44,493 nucleotides of DNA, taken from positions 1 to 44,493 of the forward strand of contig CAZVUD010000009.1 of NCBI GenBank assembly GCA_964629615.1, written 5' to 3'. Below are positions 1 to 7,654 of the stretch, piece after piece. Positions within the stretch are counted from its first letter, which is position 1. Every line of letters starts with the position of its first letter. The notes under the pieces were generated by a model, which ran no database searches, had not been told where the DNA came from, and saw only the letters and a program-made list of their open reading frames with translations. Source of the DNA: SVTX01 sp964629615 (GTDB lineage Bacteria; Bacillota; Clostridia; Oscillospirales; CAG-272). The position numbers and the translations under genes were made by a program.

Positions 1-10
1 CTTGATCAAA

Positions 11-47
11 ACAAAAAAGCAACGGGTGAACCGTTGCTTTTCTGTTT
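11..47 (-). terminator. Intrinsic terminator of tRNA-Ser
   Basis: An 8-bp perfect stem (18-25 with 31-38) with a 5-base loop is followed on the minus strand by a T-rich tract (complement of the A run at 13-18). It lies 10 bases beyond the 3' end of the tRNA gene. Confidence 0.8.
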
Positions 48-139
48 TGGCGGAGAAGGAGAGATTCGAACTCTCGAACCGCTTTTGACGGTTACACGAT
101 TTCCAATCGTGCGCGCTCGACCAGCTACGCGACTTCTCC
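48..139 (-). tRNA. tRNA-Ser (anticodon GGA)
   Basis: Read on the minus strand, a 7-bp acceptor stem (GGAGAAG at 139-133 with CTTCTCC) closes a cloverleaf. The anticodon loop carries GGA, and a long variable arm, the hallmark of class II tRNA, precedes a T-loop containing TTCGAAT. The discriminator base is G and CCA is encoded (50-48). GGA reads UCC and UCU serine codons. It has its own promoter (167-195) and terminator (11-47), so it is a single-gene unit. Confidence 0.95.
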
Positions 140-166
140 AAACGTCGTTATTTATGCGACTCAAAT

Positions 167-195
167 ATTGTAACACAAAATGTCAGATTTGTCAA
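167..195 (-). promoter_or_regulatory. sigma-A promoter of tRNA-Ser
   Basis: On the minus strand TTGACA (195-190), a 17-bp spacer and TACAAT (172-167), with TG one base upstream of the -10 element. The start site would fall about 20 bases before the mature tRNA 5' end. Confidence 0.8.
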
Positions 196-200
196 TAGCT

Positions 201-229
201 TTTACAAAAAATATTTTAAACTTGATAAA
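201..229 (+). promoter_or_regulatory. Possible promoter of the mgl operon
   Basis: TTTACA (201-206) and GATAAA (224-229) are 17 bp apart, in the AT-rich 140-320 gap ahead of mglB. The match is weak; a second register with a TG-TAAAAT -10 is also possible. No other element was recognised in this gap apart from a short GC hairpin near 280-294. Confidence 0.3.
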
Positions 230-320
230 ATGAATATGTTTCTGATATCGTGACAAACTAAAAGTGTATATTTAAGCCGTCGGCTGTATGCCGAACGCTA
301 AGCTTTGGGGAAGGTCATAT

Positions 321-1385
321 ATGAAAAGATTTATTATAATTTTACTTGCAATTTGCCTGTGCGCTCTCTCATTTGGGTGCGCGCCTAAGGGCATTGACGA
401 TCAAATACACGTTTTTTATTACAGCTACAGTGATACCTATATTTCAAGCGTGCGCGGCGCGCTTAATAGTGCCATTTCGCAGGCATCGCTGTCTTGCCGT
501 GATCACGACGGAAACGGAAATCAGACCACGCAGACAGAGCAGATACAGACTGCCATTACGTCGGGCGCGAAGTGCTTACTTGTGAATATCGTAAACACAG
601 GCTCGGATGATGCGGCAATGGGCATAGTAAGACTTGCCAAAAATGCCGACATACCCTTGATATTCTTTAACCGCGAGGTTTCAGACGAGGTGATCGAAAG
701 CTATGAAAAATGCTTTTATGTAGGAACAAGAGCTGAGGAGGCAGGCAAGCTTCAGGGCGAGATGATCGGGGAATATATAGCCTCAAATTACGATTCTGTC
801 GACCGAAACGGCGACGGCAAGATATCATATGTTCTGTTTAAGGGGGAGGAAGGAAACAACGAGGCTATATACAGATCAAAGTATTCCGTAGAGGTGGCAA
901 ACGAGATATTGAAGAGCCGCGGATATCATGAGCTTGAATTTTACGACGCATCGAATAAGGACAAATATCTTGTAGACAAGAACGGTCAGTGGTCTGCACA
1001 GTCGGCAAATGAATATATGACGACTATTTTGTCATCCTACAACGACAAGAGCAAAAATTCGGTCGAGGTAGTGATATGCAATAATGACGGAATGGCAGAG
1101 GGCGCGATATCCGCACTTAATGCCGCAGGCTACAATACGGGCGACAAAAAGCTGAATATTCCTGTATTCGGTGTTGATGCTACGCTTGCCGCGCGCGAGC
1201 TTATAGACAGCGGACGCATGACGGGTACGGTAAAGCAGGATGCGGACGCCATGGCGCGCGTATTATCAATGATCGCGCAAAACGCATCTAACGGATCATA
1301 TCTGCTTTCGGGATTGGATGATATAAGCTCTGATACGGGAGTGAAAAAGCTCAGGATACCTTATTCAAAATATCTCGGAGCGTGA
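321..1385 (+). CDS. mglB: Galactose/glucose-type sugar ABC transporter substrate-binding lipoprotein
   Basis: Extracytoplasmic receptor that captures a monosaccharide and delivers it to the MglA/MglC importer. A lipoprotein signal peptide (MKRFIIILLAICLCALSFGC) ends in a lipobox Cys, so the mature protein should be lipid-anchored outside the membrane. The body is a two-lobed periplasmic-binding-protein fold of the ribose/galactose class. A calcium-loop-like segment DRNGDGKISYV matches the EF-hand-like site known from E. coli galactose-binding protein. I chose ATG 321 over an in-frame ATG at 288 because GGGGAAGG (307-314) is correctly spaced before it and the signal peptide begins there. It is the first gene of a three-gene operon; mglA starts four bases after its stop. 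Galactose or methyl-galactoside is likely from family, but the substrate is not proven. Confidence 0.9.
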   Translation: MKRFIIILLAICLCALSFGCAPKGIDDQIHVFYYSYSDTYISSVRGALNSAISQASLSCRDHDGNGNQTTQTEQIQTAITSGAKCLLVNIVNTGSDDAAMGIVRLAKNADIPLIFFNREVSDEVIESYEKCFYVGTRAEEAGKLQGEMIGEYIASNYDSVDRNGDGKISYVLFKGEEGNNEAIYRSKYSVEVANEILKSRGYHELEFYDASNKDKYLVDKNGQWSAQSANEYMTTILSSYNDKSKNSVEVVICNNDGMAEGAISALNAAGYNTGDKKLNIPVFGVDATLAARELIDSGRMTGTVKQDADAMARVLSMIAQNASNGSYLLSGLDDISSDTGVKKLRIPYSKYLGA

Positions 1386-1389
1386 TATT

Positions 1390-2883
1390 ATGTCGGATGT
1401 TTTACTTGAAATGAAAAATATATGCAAGAGCTTTTCGGGGGTGCGTGCGCTTGATAAAGTGTCCTTTACGCTAAAGAGGGGAAGTGTGCATGCACTGATG
1501 GGTGAAAATGGCGCAGGAAAATCCACCCTTATGAAGATACTTTTCGGCATATATGAAATGGACAGCGGAGAGATATTGCTTGACGGCAAAAAAGCTGATA
1601 TCAAGAGTCCGAAGGATGCATTGGAAAGCGGAGTTGCCATGGTGCATCAGGAGCTTAGTCAGGCAGGCAAGCGCAGTGCTTGCGAAAACATCTGGCTTGG
1701 CAGGTATCCGCGTGCATTCGGGTTTATAACTCGGGATAAGCTCGCGACGACCAAGACACGCGAGATATTTGACACTTTGTCTTTAAATACAGATCCCTCG
1801 GCGGTGCTTGAAAAACTTAATGTGGCGCAAAGGCAGATGATAGAGATCGCGAAGGCTTTGTCGTATAACGCGAAGGTAATAGTTCTTGATGAGCCTACGA
1901 GCTCGCTTTCGTCAAGCGAGGCTGAAAAGCTGTTTTCCATTATAAGAAGGCTGAAGGACATGGGATGCGGAATAATTTATATCTCACACAAGATGGAGGA
2001 GATATTGACTATATGCGACACCGTGACCGTGATGCGTGACGGCAAGCACATAAGCACGCAGAGCGCGGATATGCTTGACAACGACAGGATAATAAGCCTT
2101 ATGGTGGGACGCGAGATGAGCGACAGATTTCCCGAGAAGAAGCACACACCGAGCGATGTATATCTTGAGGTAAGAGGAATATCGGGCAGATATACGAATG
2201 TAAAAAATGTGAGCTTTTATGCAAGGCGCGGCGAGGTTTTGGGTTTTGCAGGTTTGGACGGAGCAGGGAGAAGCGAGCTTTTTGAGATCATATTCGGACT
2301 TTCTCAAAAGTCAAGCGGTCGGATATTTGTCGGCAGACGCGAGGTGGACAATAAGGATCCGCGCCGCGCCATAAAGAACGGATTTGCCTTTCTTACCGAA
2401 GAGCGCAGGAGCACGGGCATATTTTCCATACTTGATCTTTGCTTGAATACTACGGTATCAAGCCTGAGGTCGTACCGCAAATTTCTGTGGCTTAGTGATG
2501 CCGCGATAAAGCGGCAGACCGACGAGGAGATAAAGAAAATGAGAGTCAAGGCAAGTGGAAGGCACGACAGGATATCTGCTCTCTCGGGCGGAAATCAGCA
2601 AAAGATCATACTTTCAAGGTGGATATTGACATCTCCTGATATATTGATACTTGATGAACCTACGCGCGGCATAGATGTGGGAGCAAAATACGAGATATAC
2701 AAGATCATAGATTCCTTGGCGTGCGAAGGAAAGTGCGTGATAGTGATATCCAGCGAGCTACCCGAGATATTGGGCATATGCGACAGGATATACGTTATGT
2801 CAAGCGGCAGGATATCGGGTGAATTGTACTGTGACAAAACGAGTCAGGAAGAGATCATGTCGCTTGCAACGCGATTTGTCTGA
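1390..2883 (+). CDS. mglA: Sugar ABC transporter ATP-binding protein, two fused ATPase domains
   Basis: Cytoplasmic ATPase that powers sugar import with MglB and MglC. It has two tandem ABC domains, as in the MglA/RbsA class, and 497 residues is the usual length. Domain 1 has Walker A GENGAGKS (residues 38-45), a divergent signature NVAQRQM (about 144-150), Walker B VIVLDEP and switch His200. Domain 2 has a degenerate Walker A, GLDGAGRS (288-295), with Arg instead of Lys, but a good signature LSGGNQQK (398-405) and Walker B ILILDEP. This asymmetry is normal for the class and implies that one composite site is catalytically weak. GGAG at 1377-1380 serves as ribosome site and overlaps the end of mglB, suggesting translational coupling. 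Confidence 0.92.
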   Translation: MSDVLLEMKNICKSFSGVRALDKVSFTLKRGSVHALMGENGAGKSTLMKILFGIYEMDSGEILLDGKKADIKSPKDALESGVAMVHQELSQAGKRSACENIWLGRYPRAFGFITRDKLATTKTREIFDTLSLNTDPSAVLEKLNVAQRQMIEIAKALSYNAKVIVLDEPTSSLSSSEAEKLFSIIRRLKDMGCGIIYISHKMEEILTICDTVTVMRDGKHISTQSADMLDNDRIISLMVGREMSDRFPEKKHTPSDVYLEVRGISGRYTNVKNVSFYARRGEVLGFAGLDGAGRSELFEIIFGLSQKSSGRIFVGRREVDNKDPRRAIKNGFAFLTEERRSTGIFSILDLCLNTTVSSLRSYRKFLWLSDAAIKRQTDEEIKKMRVKASGRHDRISALSGGNQQKIILSRWILTSPDILILDEPTRGIDVGAKYEIYKIIDSLACEGKCVIVISSELPEILGICDRIYVMSSGRISGELYCDKTSQEEIMSLATRFV

Positions 2884-2899
2884 TACGGAGGAAGAGTAA

Positions 2900-3955
2900 A
2901 TGCAATTTTTAAGATCTGAAAAATACAGACAGATGACCAAAAAGGAAAGGCTTGGGGCGATATCTGAGTTCTTCATTAACAATTCGCTTTATATATTGCT
3001 TATTCTGGCGGTATTTATAATCCAACTGTCACGGCCGAGCTTTCTTTCGGCGGCATCTGTGATAAATATAATATCACTGTCCGCGGCAAATCTTCCCATA
3101 GCTCTCGGAATTGCGGGAACTATAATACTGACAGGTACAGACCTGTCTGCAGGCAGAGTCGTGGGTGTGGTTGCATGTGTGGCGGCATCGCTTCTGCAGC
3201 GAAGCGGATATGCAAACAAGATGTTCCCGATGATAGGAACATTGCCTGTGTATGCGGTTTTACTTGCGGTGCTGGCAATAGGCGGCACCATTGGCGCTGT
3301 AAACGGATTTTGCGTGTCGAAATTCCATTTGCATCCCTTTATAGTTACCTTATCAACCCAGCTTATAGCCTACGGCGCACTGCTGATATATCTCGGGCTT
3401 GGAAACAACAACGGTCAGTCCATATCGGGACTTGATGCGTCCTATACCGAGCTTATAACGGGAAAGGCTTTCATGGTAGGATCGACGCCTGTGCCGAAAT
3501 ATGTTCTGTATGTCATAGCACTGACGGCGATCATATGGTTCATATGGAACAAGACTGTATTCGGCAAGAACATGTTCGCCGTCGGCTCTAATCCGGAGGC
3601 GGCTAATGTGTCGGGTGTAAATGTCGCATTGGTGACGGTTTTGGTGTTCACCTTGGCAGGAATAATGTACGGAGTTACGGGATTTATAGAGGCGGCAAGG
3701 ATAGGGTCGAATTCGGCGTCCACGGGTCTGAACTACGAGCTTGACGCAATAGCGGCATGTGTAATAGGCGGAGTTTCCTTTGTTGGCGGTATTGGAAAGG
3801 TCTTTGGCGTTATAATGGGAGTAGTGTTGCTCAGGCTGATATTCGTGGGGCTCACCTCTCTTGGAATAGATTCCAACATGCAGTATATAATAAAGGGACT
3901 TATAATCCTGTTTGCCTGCGCTGTGGATATGAGAAAATATCTTGTGAAAAGATAA
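2900..3955 (+). CDS. mglC: Sugar ABC transporter permease
   Basis: Membrane channel of the Mgl-type importer (351 aa). It has about 8-10 hydrophobic segments beginning near residue 30, and Gly-rich motifs typical of the RbsC/MglC family, including SVINIISLSAANLPIALG, LSAGRVVGV and GGVSFVGGIGKVFG in the cytoplasmic coupling region. The ribosome site CGGAGGAAGAG lies just before the ATG, 16 bases after mglA. It is the last gene of the operon and is followed by a strong hairpin at 3960-3989. No regulator, kinase or aldolase gene adjoins the operon, so the sugar cannot be named from context. Confidence 0.92.
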   Translation: MQFLRSEKYRQMTKKERLGAISEFFINNSLYILLILAVFIIQLSRPSFLSAASVINIISLSAANLPIALGIAGTIILTGTDLSAGRVVGVVACVAASLLQRSGYANKMFPMIGTLPVYAVLLAVLAIGGTIGAVNGFCVSKFHLHPFIVTLSTQLIAYGALLIYLGLGNNNGQSISGLDASYTELITGKAFMVGSTPVPKYVLYVIALTAIIWFIWNKTVFGKNMFAVGSNPEAANVSGVNVALVTVLVFTLAGIMYGVTGFIEAARIGSNSASTGLNYELDAIAACVIGGVSFVGGIGKVFGVIMGVVLLRLIFVGLTSLGIDSNMQYIIKGLIILFACAVDMRKYLVKR

Positions 3956-3959
3956 ATAA

Positions 3960-3993
3960 CGGCGTGATGCATAAGATCGCATCACGCCGCTGT
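3960..3993. terminator. Convergent terminator between mglC and tmk
   Basis: An 11-bp perfect stem (3960-3970 with 3979-3989) and an 8-base loop are followed by a short T run. It lies between two convergent genes and probably works in both directions, though the T tract is modest on each side. Confidence 0.75.
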
Positions 3994-3994
3994 T

Positions 3995-4621
3995 TTAATA
4001 GATCGCAAGAACTGCGTCAAGTATCTTCTGAGCCACATCCTCAATAGAGCCCGAGGCGTCTATCTTTACGATCCTGTCGCCCATTTTTTCCATGGTGTCG
4101 AGTATCTCAAAAAACTTATTTCTGGTTTTTTCAAGTATCTCATATGTTTCGTATATCTCGGTCGTTTCTCTGTTTGCGCTCTTTATCCTTTCAAGACTTA
4201 CGTCGGGGGTGAGGTCGAGAAATACACAAAGATCGGGGTGTCTTATGTCGGGATTGCCGAGATTGAGCTCCATGACCTTATCAAAGCCTATGTCAGCTCC
4301 CTGATATGCCATGGATGAATAATAGTATCGGTCGCTTATGGCAGTTATACCGTCATTGAGAAGCTTGTTTATACCGCACTGTGGATGTGTGTTGTGCATA
4401 GCTCTGTCGGCGGCAAAAAGCTCTGCCATCTGAATAGGGGTGGAGCTGAGCTCACCTGACAGACAGCGTCGTATCTTTACACCAAGCGGAAGCTTTGTAG
4501 GCTCGGCGCTGATGTCGCACTCTATTCCTCTTTCCCTTAAGGCTTTTGCGAGGAGCTGTATCTGCGTGGTCTTGCCTGCGCCGTCTATGCCCTCAAAAAC
4601 TATAAATTTTGCATCAGTCAT
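3995..4621 (-). CDS. tmk: Thymidylate (dTMP) kinase
   Basis: Phosphorylates dTMP to dTDP with ATP, an essential step of DNA precursor synthesis. The P-loop FEGIDGAGKTTQ lies at the N-terminus and the dTMP-site motif DRYYYSSMAYQG in the middle; a LID region with NRETTEIYE follows. The open frame extends upstream to GTG 4669, directly after the trkH stop, and ATG 4630 is also possible. I prefer ATG 4621 because AAGAAAG is correctly spaced before it and the 208-residue product (MTDAKFIVFEG...) matches the family length. It is the third gene of trkA-trkH-tmk, an uncommon partner for potassium uptake genes. Confidence 0.9.
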   Translation of the reverse strand: MTDAKFIVFEGIDGAGKTTQIQLLAKALRERGIECDISAEPTKLPLGVKIRRCLSGELSSTPIQMAELFAADRAMHNTHPQCGINKLLNDGITAISDRYYYSSMAYQGADIGFDKVMELNLGNPDIRHPDLCVFLDLTPDVSLERIKSANRETTEIYETYEILEKTRNKFFEILDTMEKMGDRIVKIDASGSIEDVAQKILDAVLAIY

Positions 4622-4672
4622 ATCTGTCATCTTTCTTTTTGGTGTTATTTTAAAAATTGATCCTGCCACTGT

Positions 4673-6181
4673 TTATTTTTTTCTCCATACAGAGGGAGAG
4701 AACAAAAACAGCATGGGGAATATCTCAAGCCTGCCTATGAGCATATCGAGTGTGAGCACTATCTTTGACGGTATCGACAAGAATGAGAAGCTCTCAAAGG
4801 GTCCGACGCGGGAAAATCCCGGGCCTATGTTATTCAGCGTGCAGGCAACTGCGCTGAATGATGTTTCCATGTCAACGCCATCGAAAAGCGTGACGAGGAA
4901 AAATGAAATAAAGTAAACTATTGCATATATAACAAAGTAAGCGAAAGTGGAGCTTTTTGTGCTTTCATCCACTATCTTGCCTTCAAATCTGACCATTTTA
5001 ACATCGCGCGGATGAAGCATCTTGCGTATGTTGGTCCACGCGGTCTTTGCGGTTATAACTATCCTGCTGACCTTTATACCGCCGCCCGTAGATCCTGCGC
5101 ATGCGCCTATGAACATAAGTATGAAGAGCACTATCTTTGAAAGGTATGGCCACAGATCGAAATTCACATTTGCAAAGCCCGATGTCGATATGATGGTCGC
5201 CACCTGGAATGCGGCATCGCGCACCGATACCGAAAGATCATTGTAAAATCCGAATGCCATAGTATTTGCCGTCACTATCGCGATGGCGACTACAACTATG
5301 GATGCAAACCATCTGAGCTCCTCGGACATTATAGCCGTAAGCACCTTGCCTGTTATTATCAGATAATAGAGGTTGAAGTTTACACTGAACAGGAGCATAA
5401 ATATTGTTATCACCCATATGCAGAAGCTGTAATGCTCAACCCCTCCGAGAGCGACCATGTTGTCAGCCCATATGGAGAATCCTCCCGTGCCTGCCGTTCC
5501 GAACGAGATGCACATGGATTCATAGACATCCATACCGCCAAACAGGAGAAGCACTGCCATTATGACGGTCATTATGAAATATATGGCATACATTATCCTT
5601 GCGGTCTTTTTTATGGTTGATACCAGCTTATCCACCTTAGGACCGGGGCATTCTGCCTTCATTATGTATACGAGCTTTGAGGATTTAAGATCATGCTGTG
5701 GCATAAATGCAAGCACGAATACGAGAACTCCCATTCCGCCTACCCAGTGTGTGAAGCTGCGCCACATAAATATGCCCCTCATTCCCACCTCGCTTGATAT
5801 GGGCTCCCAGAGCTTAAGATAATCGGCGGCATTGAGTACGCTTGAACCCGTGGTGGTAAATCCCGACACAGTTTCAAAATATGCGTCGAAGAAATTGGGG
5901 ATGAGTCCCGATATCATAAACGGGAGGCATCCGAAGAGAGACATGACCATCCATGACATGCCGACGATCACAAATCCCTCTTTGACACCGATAGTTGTAT
6001 TTTTGGGCTTGAATATGACAAGCACAGTGCCGATCGCAAGAAGCATCAGCATGGGTATGATAAATGACCATATGGTCGAATATTCTCCGTAGCATAGGCA
6101 TGTGATGGTAGGCACGAGCATGAGCGCGCACTCAACCAGCGAGAGCTGACCGAGGATATATCTTATCATTTTAATATTCAT
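4673..6181 (-). CDS. trkH: Trk/Ktr potassium uptake channel subunit
   Basis: Membrane pore for K+ uptake (502 aa), gated by the cytoplasmic TrkA subunit encoded just upstream. The four pseudo-repeats of the SKT superfamily are visible through their filter segments: SGFTTTGSS, FGTAGTGGFS, ISTSGFANVN and NNIGPGFS. Hydrophobic helices fill the rest, and the C-terminus LIGRLEIFPMLFLFSPSVW is the conserved TrkH ending. The start is well supported by GGAGGATCATC before the ATG. Only 12 bases separate it from trkA. Confidence 0.93.
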   Translation of the reverse strand: MNIKMIRYILGQLSLVECALMLVPTITCLCYGEYSTIWSFIIPMLMLLAIGTVLVIFKPKNTTIGVKEGFVIVGMSWMVMSLFGCLPFMISGLIPNFFDAYFETVSGFTTTGSSVLNAADYLKLWEPISSEVGMRGIFMWRSFTHWVGGMGVLVFVLAFMPQHDLKSSKLVYIMKAECPGPKVDKLVSTIKKTARIMYAIYFIMTVIMAVLLLFGGMDVYESMCISFGTAGTGGFSIWADNMVALGGVEHYSFCIWVITIFMLLFSVNFNLYYLIITGKVLTAIMSEELRWFASIVVVAIAIVTANTMAFGFYNDLSVSVRDAAFQVATIISTSGFANVNFDLWPYLSKIVLFILMFIGACAGSTGGGIKVSRIVITAKTAWTNIRKMLHPRDVKMVRFEGKIVDESTKSSTFAYFVIYAIVYFISFFLVTLFDGVDMETSFSAVACTLNNIGPGFSRVGPFESFSFLSIPSKIVLTLDMLIGRLEIFPMLFLFSPSVWRKK

Positions 6182-6193
6182 GATGATCCTCCG

Positions 6194-7561
6194 TCAAGCC
6201 AGAATATCGCCGAGATCGTACATCTTTTCGTTTGTGGTAACGACTATCACGCTGTCGCCGATCTCCATTGTGGAGTTACCGTGCGGATATGTTACATTGC
6301 CGTCGCGAATTATGGCGGCGATAAGGGTATTTTTGCGCAGCTTAATGTCTTTAAGCGGAACAGACAGCTTGTCAAAGTCCTCTGCCACGTCAAATTGCAG
6401 AGCCTCTGCGGTGTTGTCGCACATCTTGTAAAGTGCCTTGATAGCGCTCTTTGAGCCCTTTGCTCCCACATTGTCAAGACCGCGGATGTAGCCAAGTACC
6501 TTTGCAACGACAAGGCTCTTGGGTGTGATATTGGAGTCAAGCCCTGCGGAATTTGTAAGCTTCTGCAGAGATGCGGGAATGTATGTTATTACCTTTTTCA
6601 CATTGCGGGTCTTTGCAAACATGGCAATTATGATGTTGGCTTTGTCGTCATCTGTCATGGTTATGCATGCGCCCATGTTGTCTATGCCCTCGTCGATAAG
6701 AAGATCTGTGTCTGTCGGGTCGCCGTGGATTATATCTACCTTTGGCAGAGTTGAGGCAAGCTCTTCACACAGCTCAAGGTCATTTTCCACTATGGTGACC
6801 GAGAATTCATTGCATATTGCCGATGCAAGATATCTCGATATCCTGCCGCCGCCGAGTATCATGACATTTTTGATGCGCTTCTGCTTGTTGCCGAGGCTGA
6901 ACTTCATAAAGAGGTCTGCCATGTCGCGCCTTTGCGCAGTAATGGATATGGTGTCACCGCAGGATATTATGAAGTCACCGCTTGGGATGACTGTTTCCTC
7001 ATTGCGGCGAACTGCGCATATGAGGGCGTTTGTATTGAATTTTTGCTTAAAATCCTTCAGCTGAATACCGATGAGCGGATGCATTTCGCCTATGTGTACC
7101 TCAAGCACCTCGACCTGACCCTGAAAGAATTTTTCTATCTTGGTTGCGGCAGGGAAGCGAACGAGCCTTGCTGTTTCGCGCGCCGCCTCATATTCGGGAT
7201 TTACTATCATGTCGATTCCAAGCTGAGTGCACATAAATCTGGTCTGACTCAGGTATTCGGGATCTCTGACTCTTGCAATGGAGTGCTTTGCGCCAAGCTT
7301 GCGCGCTATCATACAGCACAGCAGATTCATCTCGTCGCTCGGTGATACCGCTATGACGAGATCACAGCTTGGAATACCTGCCTCCTTTTGCGTTTCTATG
7401 CTGGAGCCGTTGCCTATAATGCCCATGATGTCGTAGGTGTTTACCGCCGCATCCACTATGTCGGGATCTTCATCTATAATAGTTACGCTGTGACCCTCGC
7501 GGCAGATAAATCCGACAAGCGTTTCGCCCACAGCTCCGCTACCTATAATTACAATATTCAT
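6194..7561 (-). CDS. trkA: Trk system NAD-binding regulatory subunit
   Basis: Cytoplasmic gating ring of the K+ uptake system (455 aa). It holds two RCK units, each an RCK_N Rossmann domain followed by an RCK_C domain. The first Rossmann motif IIGSGAVGETL is at the N-terminus, and the second, MILGGGRISRYL, lies about halfway. The acidic residues ending each second beta strand (IDEDPDIVD; IVENDLELC) are the usual nucleotide-ribose ligands. Nucleotide binding (NAD(H), ATP/ADP) is known for the family. It is first in trkA-trkH-tmk. I saw no convincing promoter in the 92 bases upstream, which are mostly occupied by a large hairpin (7609-7647). Confidence 0.93.
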   Translation of the reverse strand: MNIVIIGSGAVGETLVGFICREGHSVTIIDEDPDIVDAAVNTYDIMGIIGNGSSIETQKEAGIPSCDLVIAVSPSDEMNLLCCMIARKLGAKHSIARVRDPEYLSQTRFMCTQLGIDMIVNPEYEAARETARLVRFPAATKIEKFFQGQVEVLEVHIGEMHPLIGIQLKDFKQKFNTNALICAVRRNEETVIPSGDFIISCGDTISITAQRRDMADLFMKFSLGNKQKRIKNVMILGGGRISRYLASAICNEFSVTIVENDLELCEELASTLPKVDIIHGDPTDTDLLIDEGIDNMGACITMTDDDKANIIIAMFAKTRNVKKVITYIPASLQKLTNSAGLDSNITPKSLVVAKVLGYIRGLDNVGAKGSKSAIKALYKMCDNTAEALQFDVAEDFDKLSVPLKDIKLRKNTLIAAIIRDGNVTYPHGNSTMEIGDSVIVVTTNEKMYDLGDILA

Positions 7562-7608
7562 ATATTATCCTCACATTTTCAGGTAGAGAAATAAAAATGC
7601 ACAATATG

Positions 7609-7647
7609 CGCTTTTAGCAGCCTTTGCTATCAAAGACTGCTAAAGCG
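7609..7647. terminator. Long hairpin between the glycosidase and trkA
   Basis: The arms 7609-7620 and 7637-7647 pair with one bulged T, then continue through a mismatch into a CTTTG/CAAAG stem closed by a 4-base loop. It directly follows the minus-strand glycosidase stop (7655) and so probably ends that transcript. Neither side has a classical T tract, so it could instead be a processing or stability element in the trkA leader. Confidence 0.5.
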
Positions 7648-7654
7648 AGTGATC

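Noticed and set aside
3353..3985. 210-codon minus-strand frame opposite mglC
   Set aside because: Antisense to a clear permease, runs into the shared terminator and has no family features.
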